Assembly (NCBI GenBank): GCA_002723155.1
Contig: PBNO01000002.1
Coordinates: forward strand, 403,774-439,025
Length of the DNA: 35,252 nucleotides
DNA from: Ponticaulis sp.
Lineage (GTDB): Bacteria; Pseudomonadota; Alphaproteobacteria; Caulobacterales; Hyphomonadaceae
Direction of reading: 5' to 3'
A model generated the notes under the pieces. The model was not told where the DNA came from, did no database searches, and worked only from the letters and a program-made list of their open reading frames with translations. Below, piece after piece: positions 16,655-23,751 of the stretch. The translations under genes and the position numbers were made by a program. The number at the start of each line of letters is the position of its first letter. Position 1 is the first letter of the stretch.

Positions 16655-17962
16655 ATGACGAGACGCATAAAACTGACCAACAAAGCAGTGAACGACCTGC
16701 AGCCCGAGGACAAGCGCTATCGGGTCAACGACACCAAGCAGACAGGCCTGTGTGTGGTGGTCCAGACAAGTGGCTCTAAGACGTTCAGCGTCCGCTATAG
16801 GACGGCAGAGGGTAAGAACAGCGACAAGACGCTAGGGCGCTTCCCAGAGGTCTCAGTGGAACAAGCTCGTGATCTGGCCTCAGAGACTCTCACAGCGGTC
16901 ACCACTAAGAAGATCGACCCAGCAGAGGAAGCCCGCAAGGCACGCTCAGAGGGCACTACGAAGCGACAGAGGACGCTATCAGCACTCATAGAGGAATTCC
17001 TCAAGCGCGAGGAGGTGCGCGGGAACGTGGGCGCGGGAACGCTCTCAAAGAAACGCCATCACCTGCTGAACAACGTAGTCCCACTTGCAGGCAAATGGCA
17101 GGTCCAAGACATTCGCTATGCTGACGTCGACGGACTCATGCCCGAGCTAACCAAGCGTATCAGCAAGAACCCGCAGGCTAAGAACGGCAGCGCGGGAGCC
17201 AATGACTGCCTCAAGTATCTGAAACAGGTCTTCTCCTTCGGTGTCCGTATCGAGTGGCTAGACAGGAACCCTGCAGCAGAAGTCGAACGACTCCCTGAGA
17301 TACCAAACAACCGCACAGCCACCGACGCTGAACTCAAGGCACTCTGGAACCTCTGGGACAAGCGTATGAGCGAGGGAAGGCCGCAGGACTGGGTAGCCAG
17401 CGCCGCCCTTCAATTCCTCACCCTGACGCTTCAGAGAGGCAACGAGGTTGCTCTAGCGAAGTGGGTGAACATTAATGTTGAAAGTAGGACTTGGGCTATC
17501 CCGCGAGAAGACAAGAAGGAACGCAGAGAAAGCCTAGTGCCTCTTGCTCAGGCTGCACTGAATATCCTCGCTGAGGCCAAGGAGCGCTTTCCAGAGAAGC
17601 CTAACGTCTTCATAGGGCGCACTGGAAACGCCATCAGACGCGACTCACTCACACAGGCATTTAGTCGAGACTGTGAGGCGCTAGGCATTCAGGGACTCAC
17701 TATGCACGACCTGAGGCGCACCGGAAGGACTGCCATCACTAACCCTGAGAGGCTTGGCTTCCCACCCCATGTGGGTGAGGCGGTGTTGAACCACGCCACC
17801 GGCGACAAGCTCACACGGACGTATGACCGTAACGACTATCTACCAGACAAGCGCCGCGCTCTCGATGCGTGGGCCACAGAGATTCTTCGAGTAGCCGGAA
17901 AGCTGCCGGAGGATAACACCGAGGGAACCAACGTGGTCCCTTTTGCAACAACTCAGCCGTGA
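16655..17962 (+). CDS. P4-type tyrosine integrase (DUF4102 N-terminus)
   Basis: The 435-residue product has an N-terminal DUF4102-like arm-binding domain (LTNKAVNDLQPEDKRYRVND, then FSVRYRTAEGKNSDKTLGRFPEVSVEQAR), a SAM-like core-binding domain (about 105-205) and a C-terminal catalytic domain. Catalytic residues visible are R261 (LQRGNE), H351 and R354 (HDLRRTGRT), H380 (VLNH) and Y390 (TRTYDRN). It should carry out site-specific integration and excision at tRNA-Arg. ATG 16655 is preferred over the in-frame GTG at 16643, because the GTG lies inside the repeated arm site; neither has a strong ribosome binding site. The first arginine box reads LQRGNE, not the commoner R-x-GE form, but the overall set is complete. 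Confidence 0.93.
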   Translation: MTRRIKLTNKAVNDLQPEDKRYRVNDTKQTGLCVVVQTSGSKTFSVRYRTAEGKNSDKTLGRFPEVSVEQARDLASETLTAVTTKKIDPAEEARKARSEGTTKRQRTLSALIEEFLKREEVRGNVGAGTLSKKRHHLLNNVVPLAGKWQVQDIRYADVDGLMPELTKRISKNPQAKNGSAGANDCLKYLKQVFSFGVRIEWLDRNPAAEVERLPEIPNNRTATDAELKALWNLWDKRMSEGRPQDWVASAALQFLTLTLQRGNEVALAKWVNINVESRTWAIPREDKKERRESLVPLAQAALNILAEAKERFPEKPNVFIGRTGNAIRRDSLTQAFSRDCEALGIQGLTMHDLRRTGRTAITNPERLGFPPHVGEAVLNHATGDKLTRTYDRNDYLPDKRRALDAWATEILRVAGKLPEDNTEGTNVVPFATTQP

Positions 17963-18048
17963 AGCCGCGCACTCAAAGAGAATCGGCGAAAGGCGCAACA
18001 AACCTAAAGGAAGCCCTCCAATAGCCGCCCAAACAGCCACGACTATTC

Positions 18049-19032
18049 CTAAAACTTTCTGAAGGCGGCAAAACTGAAGTTGTGATCACCTTCGGCAAGA
18101 GCGCTTATATCCGCATAAGATTGCAGCGCGAGATACTGCTCTCCGTCAAAGTCCCTCCAAGTCATTCGAACCAATGCGAACAGGGCCTTTGGCGAACGTC
18201 CTTCGCTACCAGTAAATAAATCCGAGTACGGATAGACGAAACTCCTGCGCACTTTAAACGGTTGCTGTGGAAGAATATCAAATCGAGAATCTTCACCGAA
18301 GGTACGAACCAACTCTACTCCAGCGTCTTCCCCAAAACCCCACCTAGCCTCAATATCAATCTGATAGCTGAAGTCCTTGGCAGCCGTCTCTCCAGCATTG
18401 CCAAAGACTATCGCAACATGCACCACGGCTTCCCCAAAGGCCTCAAAGGCCCCAAAGGCCTTAAAGCCCTCAACCCTCTCATGAGGAACAACCTGAAGGC
18501 TAGCATCTTGTATATGAAGCAAGGGACGAAGTTGGTCGCGAGTCGCGTCGTAGCTTTTCGTGACAAACCTAGCAGTTTGGTTAGTCTCCAGTAGCGTGAA
18601 GAAAATAGCCACAAGACCAACTGCGGTGAACACGGCAATCCAGATGGTCCAATGAGCCATCCTCTGCTGCGCCAACAGATCACTCAACTCCACGGACAAC
18701 GGAGTCAAGTAAGCTTGCTCACCATCCGTACGGCCCCCCTCTTCGTCGCCAGGCTCTGAGTCGATGCATTCCACAGCTCTAGACACAACAGGAGGAAACA
18801 ACCGAACGATGCGATAGCGCTCCTGCGAACTCTCGCAGACTACCCCCACACTTTGACCCGCGTATTCACGACGCATACCTGCCTCTGAAGGGGCCGTGCG
18901 GTACGCGATGAATAGAAGAATAAACATCAGCAAGAACACTAAAAATGCACCGCCATAGCGCTTACGAGCAGCGACGAAGAAGCTCTTGAAGCCGCCAGCC
19001 TTTCGTCCTTGAGCCTCCTCTTCTCCATGCAT
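18049..19032 (-). CDS. Unknown two-helix membrane protein, cargo of the element
   Basis: I do not recognise the family. The 327-residue product has two transmembrane helices (about 28-44 and 127-148), a roughly 80-residue extracytoplasmic loop with Cys66 and Cys89, and a C-terminal cytoplasmic domain of about 175 residues. The C-terminal domain is rich in beta-type segments and aromatic residues (for example RSFVYPYSDLF, VRMTWRDFDGEQYLALQSYADI). ATG 19032 is chosen because GGGAGAG precedes it by about seven bases; an ATG pair at 19068 has no ribosome binding site. A stretch FKAFGAFEAFGEA comes from tandem 9-bp coding repeats at about 18437-18470. It is convergent with the integrase and divergent from the repeat array. 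It could be a defence, exclusion or immunity protein, but nothing in the sequence proves that. Confidence 0.7.
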   Translation of the reverse strand: MHGEEEAQGRKAGGFKSFFVAARKRYGGAFLVFLLMFILLFIAYRTAPSEAGMRREYAGQSVGVVCESSQERYRIVRLFPPVVSRAVECIDSEPGDEEGGRTDGEQAYLTPLSVELSDLLAQQRMAHWTIWIAVFTAVGLVAIFFTLLETNQTARFVTKSYDATRDQLRPLLHIQDASLQVVPHERVEGFKAFGAFEAFGEAVVHVAIVFGNAGETAAKDFSYQIDIEARWGFGEDAGVELVRTFGEDSRFDILPQQPFKVRRSFVYPYSDLFTGSEGRSPKALFALVRMTWRDFDGEQYLALQSYADISALAEGDHNFSFAAFRKF

Positions 19033-19630
19033 TCGATATCTCTCCCAGCTTCCAGATAGCAACATCATAGGCGATTCTTATAGATTTCAATTGAACATTG
19101 AGACCGCAAGACAACCTACCTTGGGAGCGAGGCAGACCATGCAGCTCGAAAGAAACACCAACAACATGGTCAGCTGCCCGAGCAGCAGACACACTGGCCG
19201 CCCTTACAGAAAGTCCCCGACAGAGCGCTGAAAACGTACGATTCACGCTCCAAGTTAACTCACTGTTTTTTATATATTTTCTCAAAACCCTTCATATAGG
19301 AGATACGAGTCGTCCTTTGGGCCAGCCGAAAGCACGCGCTCAAAACCCCACATATAGGAACTATCCCCGTGAGATTTTCACAACACGGATAGCTCTAAGA
19401 GCGGGAATCTTGACGCCCTGAACACGCCTTCGGCTCAAGACCCAGCGTATAGGAATTCTTCGTGCTTCCATCCGGCTCTGAAACACCCGTTCGCCCATAA
19501 CCCCGCGTATAGGAACTGCCAGTCGCTTTTAGCCCTATGAGACTACCCAGTGCGACAGGTCCAGAGCCACCCCAGAGAGAGCCTCAAGGCCTCTCACCAC
19601 TACCCCAATCTAACAATTGAAGGAACCGAC
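19033..19630. other. Long intergenic region with iteron-like repeats
   Basis: About 600 bases lie between the divergent membrane-protein gene and the ParB-like gene. The stretch contains the four repeats at 19281-19516 and an AT-rich patch at 19263-19280 (run of T and TATATATT). No convincing coding sequence is present; a GTG-initiated upstream extension at 19550 has no ribosome binding site. The combination of repeats, an AT-rich tract and an adjacent DNA-binding protein gene resembles an origin, centromere-like or operator region. Confidence 0.55.
19281..19516 (+). repeat. Four iteron-like 23-bp direct repeats
   Basis: Copies lie at 19281-19303, 19339-19361, 19434-19456 and 19494-19516. 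Each has a CTCAAAACCC-like left half (CTCAAGACCC in copy 3, CCCATAACCC in copy 4), four or so variable bases and TATAGGA at the right. All are on the same strand. Start-to-start distances are 58, 95 and 60 bases. Copies 3 and 4 share similarity further upstream (CTGAA, then CAC, then TTCG). The spacing is too irregular and the units too diverged for CRISPR. They precede the ParB-like gene by about 115 bases. Confidence 0.75.
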
Positions 19631-20404
19631 ATGATCGGAACACCTACGCCTGACCGCTTGGCGATCCTCAGGGACGCTGAGCGCATCACCGTGGCAGTGG
19701 ACTGTCTCTCCGTCGAAGAGAGCCTCTGCTGCAGAAACAAACTAGAAGAAGCACGTATCGTGTTGATTAGCCGCGCCATCAATGCAGGCAGCGACATTGG
19801 CGAACTAGTGGTCGCAAACGTAGAGGGCATCCTGACCCTCATAGACGGGTTTCACCGCTATCATGCGTTACTGCGGTCCAGCCGAGGAATGGCGAAAGCC
19901 TTTCTTCTCCGAGGAGACCTCACACGAGAGGAGGCCCGATGGTTGGCCTTCGCGCTTCACTGGAAGGCTGAGAAGCCACTCACGAACAGTGAACGCAAAG
20001 AGGGCTTCAAGGCCTACGTTAGAGCCGGTGGCCACGTGAGGGCGAAGACGGCGAAAGGCCACCGCGACAGATACAAGACGTATCGTGAGATTGGCGAAGA
20101 ACTCGGTATCGCTCACCAGACCCTGCACGGCTGGATGAGGAGCATGTTTCCACGCATCGCAGATGACATGGGTAATGATGCACCAGTGGCCGAAGCGCCT
20201 AAGCTTTGCCGCAAGGAGAAAGCTAAGCGGGAACGGATGCGCAGGATGAGCCACTATGCGAGCCAGATCGCCACCCTAGGCACTGGCGACGACGACCTCA
20301 AAGAACACGCTGAGGAACTGCTGGCCACCGCGTTTTCTCGGATAACCGGCAAGCGGAGTCGAGAGGCCATCATCGAGAGAACCGACAGTCTCTATGACTT
20401 CTAA
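19631..20404 (+). CDS. ParB/Srx-like DNA-binding protein
   Basis: The 257-residue product has a ParB/sulfiredoxin-like N-terminal domain. The sequence GILTLIDGFHRYHALLRSS corresponds to the conserved 'hydrophobic-DGxHR' segment, followed by LTREEARWLAFALHW, which replaces the usual A-x-x-x-N helix. A KorB-like helix-turn-helix follows at about 150-175 (TYREIGEELGIAHQTLHGWM), and a basic, helical C-terminal part contains KRERMRRM. ATG 19631 has AAGGAA six bases upstream. No ParA is encoded nearby, so chromosome-type partitioning is doubtful; it may act as a transcription or replication regulator. The iteron-like repeats directly upstream are its most likely binding sites (inference). Confidence 0.78.
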   Translation: MIGTPTPDRLAILRDAERITVAVDCLSVEESLCCRNKLEEARIVLISRAINAGSDIGELVVANVEGILTLIDGFHRYHALLRSSRGMAKAFLLRGDLTREEARWLAFALHWKAEKPLTNSERKEGFKAYVRAGGHVRAKTAKGHRDRYKTYREIGEELGIAHQTLHGWMRSMFPRIADDMGNDAPVAEAPKLCRKEKAKRERMRRMSHYASQIATLGTGDDDLKEHAEELLATAFSRITGKRSREAIIERTDSLYDF

Positions 20405-20586
20405 CCAATTGAAACTAATAGGCTTTCTTTACGATCTGTCCGAGATGGACAAGTTCATCTGACAGCACACCCCCGAAAGCCCCCGTGAACACGAGAAGTT
20501 CGCGTCAAACAAGCCCGCTTTAGAATTCAACGAACAGGCCCGCCCAGTGAAAGCTGCGGCGGGCTTTCTGTTATGCAGGAAAAAAC
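20405..20586. other. Leader between ParB-like and HNH-like genes
   Basis: This gap of 182 bases contains a rho-independent terminator at 20538-20569 and no gene. The terminator lies only about 20 bases before the next ATG, so it may act as an attenuator for the HNH-like gene or simply end the ParB-like transcript. Confidence 0.5.
20538..20569 (+). terminator. Rho-independent terminator after the ParB-like gene
   Basis: GCCCGCC (20538-20544) pairs with GGCGGGC (20558-20564) across a 13-base loop and is followed by TTTCT. The stem is perfect and GC-rich; the T-run is short. A nearby AAGCCCGCTTT at about 20511-20521 could compete for the same arm. Confidence 0.7.
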
Positions 20587-21003
20587 ATGAACGTTCAAAA
20601 CATCCAGACTTTCATCGACAGCAAAGGCATCGAAGTCGCCCTAGTACCCCTTAAAGGCAAACACGCAAAAGACACACCGTACGCCCAGATCGACATGGAA
20701 GACCTCCAAGCACTCGCAGAACGAGGCATAGGCCTGAACTGGTGCATGAACCACAACGGTAACGGTTTGCTGTACGTGTCGGGCAGCAACCCAGAAATGG
20801 CTTCTCCGCGCGTTAACATCGCCCGAGAAATCATGCAGCCCCGCGTGGGCCAAGTGGTCACCTACCGCAGCACCGACCGGAGCAACCTAAGACGCTCAAA
20901 CCTACTACTGACTGACGGCCCTCAACGGGCGCGGACTCTGAAACAGATTCCCGAACCAGAGGCCGTGAGCAGCTCAGCGTGTCCAAACATGAAATCAGCG
21001 TAA
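20587..21003 (+). CDS. Degenerate HNH-fold small protein
   Basis: The 138-residue product resembles phage and island HNH proteins in its second half. The segment VNIAREIMQPRVGQVVTYR, then STDRSNLRRSNLLLTD, aligns by eye with the usual 'hREIM-x-P-x-G-x-VVDHxNGnxlDNRrxNL' motif. The catalytic DH is replaced by TY, and the central Asn-Gly and final Asp are also changed, so nuclease activity is unlikely. A DNA-binding role is plausible. The N-terminal half (IDSKGIEVALVPLKGKHAKDTPYAQIDMEDLQALAERGIGLNW) is of unknown type. AGGA precedes the ATG, and 16 bases separate its stop from the next gene, so the two are probably cotranscribed. The family assignment is by pattern only. Confidence 0.6.
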   Translation: MNVQNIQTFIDSKGIEVALVPLKGKHAKDTPYAQIDMEDLQALAERGIGLNWCMNHNGNGLLYVSGSNPEMASPRVNIAREIMQPRVGQVVTYRSTDRSNLRRSNLLLTDGPQRARTLKQIPEPEAVSSSACPNMKSA

Positions 21004-21019
21004 AATTCTGAGAGGCCTT

Positions 21020-21286
21020 ATGACTAGACAACTCCACTCAGATTCCCCCCATACCCTCACCGACAATGCAGCTCGAGACGATAGACTTCTCTCCCTGAAA
21101 GAGACCGCAGCCATGCTCGGAGTATCCCAAGCGACACTCAGGAAGTGGCGTGAGAAAGGCACAATGCCCTTCCCCACCTACTTCGCAGGCACTCTGCTGC
21201 GGTTCAGAGCGAGTGAGGTTTGGGCCTCAGTGATCGCCACAAGGCATCACAACTTAGCCGAGGCGCTGACCATCAGAACCGCTTAG
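21020..21286 (+). CDS. AlpA/MerR-like excisionase or small HTH regulator
   Basis: The 88-residue product has a winged helix-turn-helix of the HTH_17/AlpA/excisionase type: LLSLKETAAMLGVSQATLRKWREKGTMPFP, then a wing (LLRFRASEVWASV). Such proteins next to tyrosine integrases commonly act as recombination directionality factors or regulators of the integrase. Its position 25 bases from the right-hand arm repeat and attachment site supports an excisionase role. GAGAGG precedes the ATG at 21020. Confidence 0.78.
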   Translation: MTRQLHSDSPHTLTDNAARDDRLLSLKETAAMLGVSQATLRKWREKGTMPFPTYFAGTLLRFRASEVWASVIATRHHNLAEALTIRTA

Positions 21287-21310
21287 CCTGCAGGCAAACC
21301 CCACGCCCGT

Positions 21311-21331
21311 TGTGGGGCATGTGTGGGGCAA
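21311..21331 (+). repeat. 21-bp direct repeat (paired TGTGGGGCA), right end of element
   Basis: This is an exact copy of 16631-16651, in the same orientation and 100 bases from the anticodon core in tRNA copy 2. An upstream CCCCAC at about 21299 makes a short hairpin with the first unit. It is read as an arm-type integrase site. Confidence 0.75.
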
Positions 21332-21395
21332 GCTGAGAGAAAGCTAACAACGAAACGCTCAGCTGGAAATTTATCTTATACTTTCAACGAGGTAA

Positions 21396-21472
21396 TGGCG
21401 CACCCATCAGGATTCGAACCTGAGACCTCTGCCTTCGGAGGGCAGCGCTCTATCCAGCTGAGCTATGGGTGC
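21396..21472 (-). tRNA. tRNA-Arg (anticodon CCG), copy 2
   Basis: On the minus strand the acceptor GCACCCA pairs with TGGGTGC, then discriminator G and an encoded CCA (21396-21398). The D-arm is GCTC/GAGC. The anticodon stem CTGCC/GGCAG encloses CTCCGAA (anticodon CCG). The T-arm is TCAGG-TTCGAAT-CCTGA. All stems pair. It borders the chromosomal backbone and contains the right-hand core repeat of the integrated element at 21431-21445. Confidence 0.95.
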
Positions 21473-21512
21473 TAAAATCAGCCATGATGTGCTGATATAA
21501 CCGGCTCTGATT

Positions 21513-22469
21513 ATGGCGGAAGAAGGTAAAACGCAAGTGACCAGCTGGACTTTTAGAGAAATTAGAAACGCCGTTTCAGCCTGTGTCGCAGCGCTTACGG
21601 TCTCGCTGACTTTCTCACCTGCGCAGGCTGAGCCAGCCGAATTTCTGGGTGATACCCGTTTTGAGATGAGCGGCCCCGCGATGTGGCTGATCGAGGACGA
21701 AGACACAGAGCTGTATCTGTTCGGCTCAGTCCATGCGCTGCCACCGGAACTGGACTGGCAACGCGATGAACTGATCGATGTGATGAACACCGCTGACATC
21801 ATTTTCTTCGAAACCACGACACGCGATTCCAGCGACGACTTTCTGGCCTTTTTTCGTATGGGGATCGCAGGGCCCGGCGAGTCCCTTCATGACGTGCTGA
21901 ACACAGAACAGCTTGACCTTCTGGCAGACGTTCTCGCTGACGTCGGTCTCGATCTGGAGAGCTTTCGCGGTCAGAAGCCGTGGTTTGCATCGCTCATGAT
22001 CAGCTTTGCTGTCATGGACATGCAGGGCGCCGCTGCCGAGGACGGCGTTGAGGCGTGGATGGAACGCCAGCTGGCGATGGACCGCGATGTACGGTCTCTC
22101 GAGAACGCGCTGGTCGTGGCCGAATCGTTTTCAGAGCTGACGACCGAAGAGCAGATCGACATGCTGATGGATGGGCTCTCCGATGAAGAGCTTAGCGCAC
22201 CGGTGGGCGAGAACATGCTCCGCGCCTGGATGAAGGGCAATCCGGACGGGCTATATCGCGGCTCGTTCCGGGAAATGAGCGAGGAGCAGCCCGGCGTTTA
22301 TGAGATCATGATTACGCGCCGGAATACCCAATGGGCGGAGACGCTTGATACGCTCATGGACGAACAGCCCGGCCGTATTCTGGTCGTTGTCGGCGCGGGC
22401 CATCTGGCTGGCCCGGAAAGTGTTATTCTGATGATGGAAGAGCTCGGCTGGGAGGCCGAGCAATTCTAA
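21513..22469 (+). CDS. TraB/GumN family protein
   Basis: The 318-residue product has an N-terminal signal sequence (ACVAALTVSLTFSPAQA, cleavage near residue 40) and the TraB/GumN fold. The two GxxH-type motifs are visible as LFGSVHALPPEL and VVVGAGHLAGPESV, and an FFETT segment lies between. Members are proposed metalloproteases or related hydrolases of the envelope, but the bacterial proteins are poorly characterised. The ATG at 21513 places the gene 40 bases past the tRNA. The first 20 residues before the hydrophobic segment are polar, so a later start is possible though none is obvious. It is the first backbone gene to the right of the island. Confidence 0.85.
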   Translation: MAEEGKTQVTSWTFREIRNAVSACVAALTVSLTFSPAQAEPAEFLGDTRFEMSGPAMWLIEDEDTELYLFGSVHALPPELDWQRDELIDVMNTADIIFFETTTRDSSDDFLAFFRMGIAGPGESLHDVLNTEQLDLLADVLADVGLDLESFRGQKPWFASLMISFAVMDMQGAAAEDGVEAWMERQLAMDRDVRSLENALVVAESFSELTTEEQIDMLMDGLSDEELSAPVGENMLRAWMKGNPDGLYRGSFREMSEEQPGVYEIMITRRNTQWAETLDTLMDEQPGRILVVVGAGHLAGPESVILMMEELGWEAEQF

Positions 22470-22478
22470 AAATGACGC

Positions 22479-23441
22479 CTATGCAGCAGCGTTAGCGCTG
22501 CTTGTCATGGAGACGAACACGTCTTCAAGATCCGGCTCTTCTGTTGCGAGATCCGCAATAGAAATACCTGCCGCGCGTACAGTTTCCATAACACGGCCAA
22601 AGCCAGTCTCGCTGGAGCGGAAGGTGATTGCCAGCGTGCCATCAGGGCGCAGCTTGCACTCGTAATCCTTCAGCGCTTCCGGAATGACAGTGACCGCCTC
22701 GGCCGGCTCGATAACCAGCGTTTTGTGATCAAGGCGCTTCAGAAGCTGAGCCGTTGGCTCACATGCGATGACTTCGCCATTATTGATAATACCAATCTCG
22801 TCGCACAGCTCTTGTGCCTCTTCCAGATAGTGCGTGGTGAGGATGATTGTTGTACCGGCCTTGTTGAGCTCGAGCACATATTCCCAGAGTGAACGGCGCA
22901 GCTCTACGTCCACGCCCGCAGTCGGTTCGTCGAGGATAAGTACTGGCGGCGCATGAACGAGCGCCTTCGCGACCATGAGACGGCGCTTCATGCCGCCAGA
23001 GAGTTGGCGCACATAGGCATCGCGCTTATCGGCAAGCCCCACCGCAGCCAGAATCTCGTCCGTACGGCGCTCAGATTTCGGCACCCCGTAAAAACCAGAT
23101 TGCAGCTCCACAGACTCAAACGGCGTGAAGAACGGGTCCATATTGATTTCCTGCGGCACTACACCGATGGAAGACCGCGCGGCGCGGCCTTCGGTATCGA
23201 TATCATGTCCCCAGATGCGAGCTGTGCCGCCAGACTTTGTCACGAGCCCGGATAGAATGTTGATAAATGTCGATTTTCCGGCGCCATTCGGACCGAGCAG
23301 ACCAAAGATCGAGCCCGTGCGGATTTTCAGATCAATCCCGTTCAGCGCCCGTTTAGCAGGCAGTTTTCCGGAAGCCCGATAGGTCTTTTCAAGGCCTATA
23401 GCTTCAATTGCGTATTCAGGTTTTGAGGAAACTGAAGTCAT
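22479..23441 (-). CDS. ABC transporter ATP-binding protein (ABC-2/drug-export type)
   Basis: The product of about 320 residues has a full nucleotide-binding domain: Walker A GPNGAGKST, Q-loop VVPQEINMD, signature LSGGMKRRL, Walker B LILDEPTAGVD and the H-switch TTHYLEEA. A C-terminal extension of about 80 residues contains the DLEDVFVSMT motif common in CcmA/DrrA-like exporters. No permease gene is adjacent, so the partner must be encoded elsewhere. ATG 23441 is preferred because GAAAG lies upstream; an in-frame ATG at 23483 would add 14 residues. It is convergent with the TraB gene, and its last codons form a GC palindrome. Confidence 0.9.
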   Translation of the reverse strand: MTSVSSKPEYAIEAIGLEKTYRASGKLPAKRALNGIDLKIRTGSIFGLLGPNGAGKSTFINILSGLVTKSGGTARIWGHDIDTEGRAARSSIGVVPQEINMDPFFTPFESVELQSGFYGVPKSERRTDEILAAVGLADKRDAYVRQLSGGMKRRLMVAKALVHAPPVLILDEPTAGVDVELRRSLWEYVLELNKAGTTIILTTHYLEEAQELCDEIGIINNGEVIACEPTAQLLKRLDHKTLVIEPAEAVTVIPEALKDYECKLRPDGTLAITFRSSETGFGRVMETVRAAGISIADLATEEPDLEDVFVSMTSSANAAA

Positions 23442-23530
23442 TAGAGCTTCTTTCAAGATTGACGTAGTGAGCGCGCTCAACATACCTAGTGTGCAATATC
23501 CATTTCACAAACGCCACAGGGGCTAAAATT

Positions 23531-23728
23531 ATGGTGAGTGAAGCAGAACTAAAGTCAGCGCCGGAAGTCCTGATCGTCGAGGACCATAAAGTGTCATGCG
23601 ATGGCGGTGGTGGCGCACTCGGTCACCCGAAGGTCTGGTACGAAATGGGCGACGAGGACTATGTGACCTGCCGCTATTGCGACCGCCTGTTTATTCTGAA
23701 AGGGTCGAAGCACGATCCTAACGCGTAA
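23531..23728 (+). CDS. Zinc-finger (zf-CHCC) protein, Ndufs6-like
   Basis: The 65-residue product carries the zf-CHCC signature: VSCDGGGGALGHPKVWYE then VTCRYCDRLF. This gives Cys, His, Cys and Cys ligands for one zinc ion. The family is homologous to the mitochondrial complex I accessory subunit NDUFS6 and is widespread in Alphaproteobacteria. ATG 23531 is chosen over an upstream in-frame start at 23489, which would add residues unlike the family. It lies divergent from the ABC ATPase. Confidence 0.85.
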   Translation: MVSEAELKSAPEVLIVEDHKVSCDGGGGALGHPKVWYEMGDEDYVTCRYCDRLFILKGSKHDPNA

Positions 23729-23751
23729 AGCCAATCTGTCGGGGGGACAAT

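Larger units (their letters stand above)
16487..21445. mobile_element. Small integrative element inserted at tRNA-Arg(CCG), ~5 kb
   Basis: The element is bounded by the anticodon-arm core repeat (16490-16504 and 21431-21445). Inside it, a 21-bp direct repeat sits near each end (16631-16651 and 21311-21331). Contents in order: P4-type tyrosine integrase, unknown membrane protein (opposite strand), four iteron-like repeats, ParB-like protein, degenerate HNH-fold protein and AlpA-like excisionase. It encodes no recognisable conjugation, capsid or resistance genes, so it is probably mobilised by a helper or is a satellite-like island. The exact ends are inferred. Confidence 0.7.

Noticed and set aside
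19281-19516. CRISPR array
   Set aside because: Only four imperfect repeats with irregular 35-72 bp gaps, no cas genes and no leader. Iteron-like or operator repeats fit better.
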